From an uncultured Campylobacter sp. (GTDB taxonomy: Bacteria; Campylobacterota; Campylobacteria; Campylobacterales; Campylobacteraceae), in assembly GCA_905373295.1 (NCBI GenBank), contig CAJPSJ010000012.1, positions 1 through 15,286 on the forward strand: a stretch of 15,286 nucleotides of DNA, written 5' to 3'. Under the pieces are notes generated by a model, which saw only the letters and a list, made by a program, of their open reading frames with translations, was not told the DNA's origin and ran no database searches. This document shows, piece by piece, positions 7,238-13,284 of this stretch; the stretch's first letter is position 1, and each line of letters starts with the position of its first letter. The position numbers were made by a program, and so were the translations under genes.

Positions 7238-7723
7238 ACTGCACGCCAAAAAAGCCTAGAATATGGCGCGAGCGAGCGGTACTGTGCGCGTACGGTATGC
7301 CGCAAGAAATGAGCGGGGTGCTATCGACGAACACGCTATCTACGGGCGGCACGGGCAGAGCATGGGTAAGCGCAAGGCATGGCAGACGCGCTATCGATAG
7401 ACGGCATGAAGGTGTGTTTGAGCGGACGGCGACGCTATGGATAGGCAGACAGCGCGCCATTAGAGGCGCACTATGGCAGCAAATTTTAAACACAATCTGC
7501 AAGCAGAAAATTCGCCAAGCGCCAAATGCGAGTTTTTAAAATTCTATCACTAAATTTTAGCACAGGTTTAGACGGCTACGCCGCCCACGCACAAATCAGC
7601 CACTTGCGAATTTCCCGCGACTATTGATAAGCAAACACTCGCTATATGTAAGCAAACTCGCGCCACTGCAAAACCGCAACTATTCATAAATAAACCTCGC
7701 GCTCTAAATTCCTCAAATTTAGA
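7238..7723. other. Intergenic region with short GCTAT motifs, no convincing gene
   Basis: About 486 bases between a + gene and the 3' end of a - gene. Open frames of 93-101 codons exist on both strands from 7221 to 7539, but their translations are rich in Arg, Cys, Ser and Pro without recognisable domains, and neither has a ribosome site. The part 7250-7490 is GC-rich with almost no AAATTT words. It carries recurring GCTAT (7320, 7335, 7390, 7434), including the palindrome CTATCGATAG at 7391-7400. It may be a decayed gene or an RNA; not resolved. Confidence 0.4.
7621..7703. repeat. Three imperfect copies of a ~22-base repeat
   Basis: CTATTGATAAGCAAACACTC (7621), TATATGTAAGCAAACTCGCG (7643) and CTATTCATAAATAAACCTCG (7680) share an AAGCAAAC-CTCGC pattern. 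The first two are adjacent. They lie just downstream of the DsbC-like gene. Function unknown. Confidence 0.4.
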
Positions 7724-8464
7724 CTATTTTTTCACCTTGATCACGTATGGCACCGATTTGATCACGCCTTTGGAAAACAGCGTCTTGGTGTCCGCATATA
7801 CGGCGTCAAGCTCGGCTTTTGAGACGTCCGCATCGCTTACCTGCGCGTCCTTGTCGTAGTATTTCTCGATCACGTCGATCGCGCCCTTTTGATCGCTCGG
7901 AGAGAGGGCTTTTAGATGCTTTAGAACCAGCGCCGATTTGATAAACGCGCTCTTGCCGTGCACCGGCGCAAAGATCAATTTTACGTTGCTGTTGCGAAGA
8001 TGCTTCGTGATCCTTTTCATCTCCTCGGCGCAATACGGGCACTCCGGATCGCCCACGATGTAGGTCACGTAGGGATTATTTTTATCAAACGACTCGATAT
8101 AGGCAAATCTCGCGGGATTTATGCTCTTTAGCAGCTCAAGCGCGGCGGCGTCCCTGGCGTCCTTTAAAATTTGAGTTCTCATCTTAAACAGCGCCGCATC
8201 CGCCCTGTCTGCAAGCTTAGGCTCCTCAGTTACTGCCACTAGGCTTTTGCCGTCGTCGCTAGCTAAAAACGCCTCTTTTTTATCGCCCGAGCGGACGATC
8301 AGTAAATTTAGCCCGTTTAGCGAGTTCAGCTTATCGATCGAGATGAGCTGAGCGTTTTTATCATTTAGACTTTGCTTTAGGTTTTTCGCGAATTCCGCTT
8401 CGTTCGCATTCGCGCCAAGCGCAAAAGCCGCACACGCAGCCAAGACGTAGATGATTTTTTTCAT
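7724..8464 (-). CDS. Periplasmic DsbC/DsbG-like thiol:disulfide oxidoreductase
   Basis: A 246-residue exported thioredoxin-fold protein for disulfide formation or isomerisation. It has a signal peptide (MKKIIYVLAACAAFALGANA, cleavage before NE at 21) and an N-terminal region of about 100 residues like the dimerisation and linker part of DsbC/DsbG. The thioredoxin domain then has the active site DPECPYCAE (C142, C145) and the cis-proline loop SVPYV (P239). Epsilonproteobacteria carry related DsbG/DsbK-type proteins, so oxidase or isomerase roles cannot be separated by eye. The start is ATG with GGAGG six bases upstream. It is divergent from efp with its own TATAAT. Confidence 0.87.
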   Translation of the reverse strand: MKKIIYVLAACAAFALGANANEAEFAKNLKQSLNDKNAQLISIDKLNSLNGLNLLIVRSGDKKEAFLASDDGKSLVAVTEEPKLADRADAALFKMRTQILKDARDAAALELLKSINPARFAYIESFDKNNPYVTYIVGDPECPYCAEEMKRITKHLRNSNVKLIFAPVHGKSAFIKSALVLKHLKALSPSDQKGAIDVIEKYYDKDAQVSDADVSKAELDAVYADTKTLFSKGVIKSVPYVIKVKK

Positions 8465-8491
8465 AGCTTTCCTCCCCTTAAAATTTCGCCA

Positions 8492-8497
8492 ATTATA
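8492..8497 (-). promoter_or_regulatory. -10 box (TATAAT) of the DsbC-like gene
   Basis: TATAAT on the minus strand, 28 bases before the ATG, within an AT-rich divergent promoter region shared with efp. No clear -35 is seen, as is usual for Campylobacter sigma-70 promoters. Confidence 0.55.
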
Positions 8498-8518
8498 TCA
8501 ATTTAAAATAAAATTTGT

Positions 8519-8524
8519 TATAAT
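8519..8524 (+). promoter_or_regulatory. -10 box (TATAAT) of efp
   Basis: TATAAT lies 28 bases before the efp ATG, preceded by an A/T-rich upstream tract, so the predicted leader is about 20 bases. The ribosome site AAGGAG follows at 8541-8546. Confidence 0.6.
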
Positions 8525-8552
8525 CGCGCCTCATTAATTTAAGGAGAAATTT

Positions 8553-9119
8553 ATGGCTTATTCAATGGGCGATCTAAAAAAAGGTCTAAAAATCGAGGTG
8601 GACGGAATCCCGTTTAAAATCATAGAATACCAACACGTAAAACCGGGCAAAGGACCTGCTTTCGTGCGCGTTAAAATAAAATCTTTCATCGATGGCAAGG
8701 TGCTTGAAAAGACCTTCCACGCGGGCGATAAATGCGAGGCGCCGAATCTCGAGGAAAAAGAGATGCAGTATCTCTACGACGACGGCGAGGCGTGTCAGTT
8801 CATGGATACGGCTAGCTACGAGCAAATCGCGATCAGCGACGAGGACGTGGGCGAGGCGAAAAAATGGATGCTAGATGGCATGATGGTAAATATAATGTTT
8901 TACAACGGCAAAGCAATCGGCGTGGATGTGCCGCAGGTGGTGGAGCTTAAGATCGTAGAAACTGCGCCGAATTTCCGCGGCGATACGCAGGGCAGCAACA
9001 AAAAGCCCGCCACGCTTGAGACCGGCGCCGTGGTACAGATCCCATTTCACGTGCTTGAAGGCGAGGTCATCCGCGTTGACACCGTCCGCGGCGAGTATAT
9101 CGAGCGCGCAAATAAATAA
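8553..9119 (+). CDS. efp: Elongation factor P
   Basis: EF-P binds between the P and E sites of the ribosome and relieves stalling at polyproline stretches. The 188-residue length is standard. Domain I is a KOW-like barrel with the exposed loop [13 protein letters not shown]33 in that loop is the position modified (beta-lysylated) in E. coli, though modification here is not shown by sequence. Then follow the EF-P OB domain ([12 protein letters not shown]) and the C-terminal OB domain with the signature pattern around residues 150-183 ([16 protein letters not shown], then [16 protein letters not shown]). The gene has an own TATAAT promoter, AAGGAG ribosome site and a strong terminator, so it looks monocistronic. 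Confidence 0.97.
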   Translation: MAYSMGDLKKGLKIEVDGIPFKIIEYQHVKPGKGPAFVRVKIKSFIDGKVLEKTFHAGDKCEAPNLEEKEMQYLYDDGEACQFMDTASYEQIAISDEDVGEAKKWMLDGMMVNIMFYNGKAIGVDVPQVVELKIVETAPNFRGDTQGSNKKPATLETGAVVQIPFHVLEGEVIRVDTVRGEYIERANK

Positions 9120-9128
9120 TCCTCCTTG

Positions 9129-9166
9129 TTTTTGCGAAATTTTGATTTCGCAAAAATTCCTCTTTC
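9129..9166 (+). terminator. Terminator of efp
   Basis: TTTTTGCGAAAT (9129-9140) and ATTTCGCAAAAA (9145-9156) are a perfect 12-bp stem with a 4-base loop, ten bases after the stop, followed by TTCCTCTTTC. The A- and T-ends make it potentially active on both strands. Confidence 0.8.
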
Positions 9167-9346
9167 TTTTGAAATTTATAAACTCCGAGCGAGAAATTTA
9201 AACCGTATCGGTTGCGCAAATTTAATAAGAATAGCTTTTCGAATTCGCCGAAATGCGAGATCATTTAATCTAAATTTTGCGTAGCGCCGATTTGGCAAAT
9301 TTAGGATGGTTTTAAGATTAAATTTACGGATATGAAATTTGAGTAT

Positions 9347-9387
9347 AAAAAACGCCCGAAAGCAAATCTTGCGACCCACTTTCGGGC
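9347..9387 (-). terminator. Terminator of the SelW-like selenoprotein gene
   Basis: GCCCGAAAG (9354-9362) and CTTTCGGGC (9379-9387) form a 9-bp stem with a 16-base loop. Read on the minus strand it is followed by G and six or more T (the A-run 9347-9352 on +), a proper T-tract. It begins 6 bases after the selenoprotein stop. Confidence 0.8.
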
Positions 9388-9393
9388 TTTGAG

Positions 9394-9627
9394 CTAGGCT
9401 GCAACTTTAATTAGATTTAAAATTTCACCTTCACTTGGGAAACGAGGCTTAGCAAAATCTTTATTGAAGAAAAGCTTTCTGCCGTCAACTTCTACTAGAA
9501 AGTCTCCGCTGCCGCCAGGGACCAACTCGACAACTGCATCCTTATAGACGCCTGTTATTTCATCTCTCACACGGAGAGCTTGCGGTCTATAAGATCAAGA
9601 ATTACAATAAGTAATTACAACCTTCAT
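9394..9627 (-). CDS. SelW/Rdx-family selenoprotein with in-frame UGA (Sec11)
   Basis: Read through a TGA at 9597-9595, this frame gives 77 residues ending at TAG (9396-9394). It is a small thioredoxin-like redox protein of the SelT/SelW/SelH (Rdx) family. The start is MKVVITYCNSUSYRPQA, with the CxxU redox motif (C8, U11) right after the first beta strand, as in SelW. The second half matches the family too: VELVPGGSGDFLVEVDG (33-49), then KLFFNK, and RFPSEGEI (62-69). There are no other stops. Start ATG has AAGGA six bases upstream, with an extended -10 further up and a terminator downstream, so it is a complete single-gene unit. A hairpin follows the UGA at SECIS distance. The SelA/B/C/D machinery is not in this window. 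The alternative, a nonsense-mutated Cys pseudogene, is less likely because everything around it is intact. Confidence 0.88.
9564..9597 (-). promoter_or_regulatory. UGA selenocysteine codon and putative bacterial SECIS hairpin
   Basis: On the minus strand the UGA (9597-9595) is followed after 16 bases by CUCUC (9578-9574), loop CGUGU (9573-9569) and GAGAG (9568-9564). Bacterial SECIS elements are small stem-loops inside the coding sequence at about this distance, often with GU in the loop, which this one has. The stem is short, so the fold is a proposal. Confidence 0.6.
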
Positions 9628-9654
9628 CTTTATTCCTTTCTAAAAAAGTGCCAC

Positions 9655-9663
9655 ATTCTAGCA
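9655..9663 (-). promoter_or_regulatory. Extended -10 promoter (TGCTAGAAT) of the selenoprotein gene
   Basis: TGC-TAGAAT on the minus strand is an extended -10 element. The predicted start is near 9648, giving a leader of about 20 bases to the ATG at 9627. No -35 is obvious. Confidence 0.5.
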
Positions 9664-9779
9664 GAACTAGCTTAAATTTTAATATAAAAGCTCAATTTCG
9701 CGCGCCTCAGCATTTAAAAATTTATGAGCGAAATTTCGTCGTTTGCAAAGCTCTAAATTTTGCTGCCGCGGGCTTAAGG

Positions 9780-10490
9780 CTAGTCCTCAAATTTTAAAAT
9801 TTCATCGTAGCAGAGATAAAAATCGCAGCCGTGCGCATGGAATTTCTTATCGCCGTGAAAGTGTCCGAAATACCACCGCTCAGGCCTTACGAGCTCAAAG
9901 ATCCGCTCTAAATATTCAGACGTTTTATCGGGAGTGCTTTTGCCGCACCAAAGGTACTCTTTTAAAAATTTCATCGCAAACCACGGCGCCGTGTGGCTTA
10001 GCACCGCATCGATCCGTCCGCCCGCAGCGATGAAATCGCGCGCATTTCGCATCGCGCAACTAAACTCCTCCTCGCTCGGAATCTCGCGCGCCCACCAGCT
10101 AAGCCCCGGTATCCGATGCGCCTTATCGACGCTAAGCGCGCCGCCGAAGCATAAAAAGCGCCGCCCCGCGATCTCGTAAATTTCGCCGCGTCGCAGCCAA
10201 AATATATTTTCGCCGCCCACGCCCACGGTGCCGCCGAATTTTCGCTCGCGCGGCAGCTCATCCAACATATTGAAATTTTCATGGTTGCCGTCTATGAAAA
10301 GAAGCGTGGCGGGGAAATATCTTTCTATATTTTTGCGCGCCATAAACTCATCTATCCGCTCGCTCCAAAACAGCCCAAAATCTCCGAGCACGATGACGAA
10401 ATCATCGGCGCTAAGCCCGCCCGCAAAGGCCTTGTTCGTTATTTTGCCGATCTCGTTTATGCCGTGCGTATCGCCGCAAAGATATATCAT
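9780..10490 (-). CDS. Calcineurin-like metallophosphoesterase
   Basis: A cytosolic protein of 236 residues with all five metal-binding blocks of the calcineurin-like superfamily: GDTHG (D7, H9), GDFGLFW (D37), GNHEN (N69, H70), LSHTAP (H166) and GHFHGD (H210, H212). The conserved set implies an active two-metal phosphoesterase. The substrate (phosphoprotein, nucleotide or nucleic acid) is not predictable. There is no signal peptide. The start ATG has AAGGAG six bases upstream. It stands alone, between the selenoprotein gene and a 438-base non-coding region. Confidence 0.88.
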   Translation of the reverse strand: MIYLCGDTHGINEIGKITNKAFAGGLSADDFVIVLGDFGLFWSERIDEFMARKNIERYFPATLLFIDGNHENFNMLDELPRERKFGGTVGVGGENIFWLRRGEIYEIAGRRFLCFGGALSVDKAHRIPGLSWWAREIPSEEEFSCAMRNARDFIAAGGRIDAVLSHTAPWFAMKFLKEYLWCGKSTPDKTSEYLERIFELVRPERWYFGHFHGDKKFHAHGCDFYLCYDEILKFED

Positions 10491-10794
10491 CTGCCTCTCC
10501 TTTAATCTGACTCGCCACGCTTTGCCACAGCCCGTGCGAATGAAATTTTAAGCACTAAATTTACGCAGCGCACGCGTCGCAAAAACCCGACTAGCGTTCC
10601 GATCCGCAACCACGCAAATTTAATCCAAATTAAAAGCGTAAATTTAGACGACGTATTTTAAAAGCACGGGCATCAAGCCTATTACCGCATAAATTTAAAG
10701 TCACGGCTTCCGATTTAAATTTCGCAGCGCAGATCTAAGCGGCGAAATCCGAGTAGGCACAGCTTTGCTTACTGCCGCTAAATTTTAAATTTAG
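10491..10794. other. Intergenic region, AAATTTA-rich, no gene seen
   Basis: Upstream of the phosphoesterase gene (minus strand), so its promoter must lie here, but I see no clean TATAAT. The stretch has scattered TAAATTTACGC and CGTAAATTTAG words with no open frame that looks like protein. It merges into the more regular repeat after 10795. Confidence 0.35.
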
Positions 10795-10920
10795 CGACGG
10801 ACTTTGTAAATTTATAGCGAACTGTATAAATTCTGCGGTGGATTGTGCAATTTCCACAAAGAGCTTTGTAAATTTTCACAACGAACTTTAAAATTCCACG
10901 GCGAGCCGCCTAAATTTAAA
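10795..10920. repeat. Degenerate tandem repeat, ~20-base period
   Basis: Consecutive units align at 10801, 10821 and 10841 (exactly 20 apart), then about 10863, 10885 and 10905. Examples are ACTTTGTAAATTTATAGCGA, ACTGTATAAATTCTGCGGTG and ACTTTAAAATTCCACGGCGA. The shared pattern is (G)CGAACTTTGTAAATTTC-AC. It sits just past the 3' end of the SGNH lipoprotein gene. Copies are too diverged for CRISPR; the origin is unknown. Confidence 0.55.
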
Positions 10921-10928
10921 GATTAATT

Positions 10929-11981
10929 TTAAAGCCTGCCGCGCAATTTCGTCGCCAGTGCTGCGCCGATTTTTTCGTAGCCCTCTTTTTGCAAGTGGAT
11001 CTCGTCGGGGCGGATAAGCCCACGCTCGCGCCAGCCACGCCAGCCGCCATCCTCATCCATAAGACCGGCTATGTCGTAAAACATCGCCCCTTCATCTCGC
11101 GCCAGATGCGCTAGCACCTCCGCAGCGCGTGAGGCGTTTGGCACTTTAGGGCTTCGCGGCGGCGCTACAAGCAGGATTTTTGCACCGGGAGCTGCGGAGC
11201 GGACGGAGCGAAGCAGTCCACGGACGCTTTGGTAGAATTTTTGCTCGTCAAATTTCGGATCCATCGCGTCGTTTGTACCATAAGCGATAACTACGAGATT
11301 GTATCTAAGTCCCGAAAAATCCCTACCAAAGGCATCTGCGCCCCATTTTTCATAGAGGTTGCTAAACGCGCCGTTGCTCGCGCAAGAGTCTGCAAAGCGC
11401 GCGTTTTTGCGGTAAATTTTATATCCTCCAAGCTCTGCTCCGTCACGCAGCGATCTAATTTCGATAGGAAATCTAAGTCGCAGCTTAGAATACTCCCATT
11501 TCTGCGGCACTTCTTGCGAAATATACGCGCTTAGCCCACTTGCATCGCGCACGCGAAAAATCTCGCCGCCCTGATCCGATTTATGCAAAATTTCGACGTA
11601 AAAATCGCCGCTAAGCTGCTTTAGCTCCAGTCGCACATTAGCGCCCTTTTTGCCGGTAGCGATCACTCCGCATAGCGGGAAATCCGGGTCTTGCTCGGTG
11701 CGAGACGAGATCACATTAAAGCCGCTTTGCTTAAATTCTATATTTTCGCTTTTGTGGTATTTAGGCATCATTGCAGGCACGAAGCCGACGCTGTTTTGCA
11801 CGAAAAAGCCGTGTCTGAAAGCATCTATCAGCGCGTCGCTTCCTAAATGCGAATCGCCAAAAAATTTCACTCCAAAGCCCGCAGAGCTTTTTGTGTTTGC
11901 GGAATTTATGCCGCGGACGCCTGCGTTTGCCGCGCATCCGCCTAATAATGCGGCAAATAAAATCACTATAAATTTACTCAA
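10929..11981 (-). CDS. SGNH/GDSL-family esterase lipoprotein
   Basis: A probable lipid-anchored envelope esterase of 350 residues. The signal ends in the lipobox LLGGC (C16). SGNH blocks: FFGDSHLGSD (S44, in place of GDSL), AYGTND (N237) and PDEIHLQ (D326, H329). This is the family of peptidoglycan O-acetyl esterase/transferases (Ape, PatB) and related glycan acetyl-handling enzymes; deacetylation versus transfer cannot be told apart here. The start is a TTG choice: TTG at 11981 has AAGGA with six bases spacing, while TTG at 11987 (two codons longer) abuts AAGGA with no spacer. Either one overlaps the preceding gene's stop (TTGAGTAA), so coupled translation is likely. Third gene of the MBOAT operon. 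Confidence 0.82.
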   Translation of the reverse strand: MSKFIVILFAALLGGCAANAGVRGINSANTKSSAGFGVKFFGDSHLGSDALIDAFRHGFFVQNSVGFVPAMMPKYHKSENIEFKQSGFNVISSRTEQDPDFPLCGVIATGKKGANVRLELKQLSGDFYVEILHKSDQGGEIFRVRDASGLSAYISQEVPQKWEYSKLRLRFPIEIRSLRDGAELGGYKIYRKNARFADSCASNGAFSNLYEKWGADAFGRDFSGLRYNLVVIAYGTNDAMDPKFDEQKFYQSVRGLLRSVRSAAPGAKILLVAPPRSPKVPNASRAAEVLAHLARDEGAMFYDIAGLMDEDGGWRGWRERGLIRPDEIHLQKEGYEKIGAALATKLRGRL

Positions 11982-13284
11982 CTTCAATCCTTGATAAAAT
12001 TTCTTTCGTTACCGCTTCGCAACCCTCTTTGCTCATATGAATGCCGTCGTCTTGGCGCACGCGCACGAGCTTGGAGCCGCTTTGCAGATAGGTTTTATAG
12101 ACGCCTTTTTCGCACACCAGCGGGGTTGTTTGCATAAAATACCCGCCAAGCGCCATACTGGCGTCGGCATATATTTGATTTAGCAGCTGCGTTTTCTCCT
12201 CAAAATCCGGCTTTTGCATACACGGCATCGCTAGCCATAGCACCCCTGCACCATGCGAGTGCGCCGTATCGTAGATCTCACGCACTCTTGAGGCGTAAAA
12301 CTCCCGCCAGCGCGGCGTTTTAATGCCATAAGTTTTGCCGCCCGCGCGGTACTCCCACACATCGTTGGCGCCCAGAAGCACGACTACGAGCTTAACGCCG
12401 CCATTCTCTCTAAGCGCAGTATCGAGCGTCTTTTGCCAGTCGAAAGATTTCTTGCTCGCAAGCCCCGTAGATTGCTTGCTAAGATCGATCACCCTCAGGC
12501 TTCGCTTCGGGAAAAATTTCTTAGCGTTCATCCCAACGTATTGCATCAGACTATCGCCCATAAAAAGTACCTCATCGCCTGCATTTAGGCGGATTTTGCC
12601 ATCGTCGCTAAGTGAAATTTTAGCATCAACCTCCACGGAGCCTTGCGTCGTTAAATTCTGCTCCAAGGCCTGCGGAGCAGGGAGTTGAGAATCGGAATTT
12701 TCGCCGCTTTGCAAGGTTGCGCTTGCCACGACGGGATTTTGCGGCGCAGAGGAGCTGCGCGGCACAGAGCTTGTTGTAGCCTGGCTTTGTGACACGGAAT
12801 TTTGCGAAGTAGAATTTTGAGGGGCGGAATTTTGTGCGTAAGGCTCTTGCGCCAAATCGCGCGTCTTTAAATGATGCGTAGAATTATTTAAAGAGGAATT
12901 CTTTGCAGCATGAGCCTGCAGCTTGCTATCTTGCGGTTTAACGCTTTGCGAAGCATCGTGATCTCGCGCCCCCATGCTTTGCAAAGCTTGATTTTCCGCC
13001 ATACGATCTTGCGCAGATTTTTTAAAATTTTCGCTTCCACTATGCGGACTTGCGTCCTCATCCTTGCTAATGTCCTCACCTTTGATACGCTGCTCAAGCT
13101 TATCTGCGCCATTTGCAATCTTTTCGTAGATCTCTCCGCCTACGCGAAACGGCGAGCGGCGCAGCCATTCTTCTAGCCCGAAATCATCGTGAAATCGCTG
13201 CTCCAAATAATAAAGCAGCGAGCCTTGCATAAAAAATGCTGAGAAAAGCAGCGCAAAAAGCAGAGTCGAAACAAACCTAAGCAT
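11974..13284 (-). CDS. Membrane-anchored SGNH hydrolase (DUF459-like) with Ser/Gln/Asn-rich linker
   Basis: 436 residues in three parts. An N-terminal hydrophobic segment (about 4-26) acts as an uncleaved anchor. A low-complexity stretch (about 75-215) is rich in Ser, Gln, Asn, Ala and Pro and includes QNSxx repeats. A C-terminal SGNH domain carries VLFMGDSLMQYVG (S245), LLGANDVWEY (N307) and DDGIHMS (D413, H416). DUF459-type SGNH proteins often sit beside an MBOAT acyltransferase and are thought to take the acetyl group from it to a periplasmic glycan (PatB-like role). Its ATG follows the MBOAT stop directly, with AGGA six bases upstream inside the MBOAT end. The linker may span the periplasm to reach the wall. 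The exact acceptor is unknown. Confidence 0.82.
   Translation of the reverse strand: MLRFVSTLLFALLFSAFFMQGSLLYYLEQRFHDDFGLEEWLRRSPFRVGGEIYEKIANGADKLEQRIKGEDISKDEDASPHSGSENFKKSAQDRMAENQALQSMGARDHDASQSVKPQDSKLQAHAAKNSSLNNSTHHLKTRDLAQEPYAQNSAPQNSTSQNSVSQSQATTSSVPRSSSAPQNPVVASATLQSGENSDSQLPAPQALEQNLTTQGSVEVDAKISLSDDGKIRLNAGDEVLFMGDSLMQYVGMNAKKFFPKRSLRVIDLSKQSTGLASKKSFDWQKTLDTALRENGGVKLVVVLLGANDVWEYRAGGKTYGIKTPRWREFYASRVREIYDTAHSHGAGVLWLAMPCMQKPDFEEKTQLLNQIYADASMALGGYFMQTTPLVCEKGVYKTYLQSGSKLVRVRQDDGIHMSKEGCEAVTKEILSRIEVE
12797..12834 (-). repeat. 15-base tandem repeat encoding QNSxx
   Basis: GAATTTTG recurs at 12797, 12812 and 12827, exactly 15 bases apart, within the SGNH linker. On the coding strand it encodes five-residue units QNSAP, QNSTS and QNSVS. 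A period divisible by three keeps the frame, so copy number could vary between strains without breaking the gene. Confidence 0.75.

Noticed and set aside
7221..7539. Open frames of about 93-101 codons on both strands
   Set aside because: Translations are Arg/Ser/Cys-rich without motif, no ribosome site, and one overlaps the end of the DUF234 gene in antisense.
7704..7722. Terminator of the DsbC-like gene
   Set aside because: CTAAATT/AATTTAG is a short AT-only stem, and on the minus strand no T-tract follows it; such stems are frequent by chance with AAATTT words.
9394..9627. Pseudogene created by a nonsense codon
   Set aside because: The single TGA replaces exactly the redox Cys/Sec position, while the promoter, ribosome site, frame and terminator are intact; a selenoprotein explains all of this better.
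9743..10551. Several open frames on the + strand across 9743-10551
   Set aside because: They are antisense to the metallophosphoesterase gene, whose five metal-binding motifs are intact.
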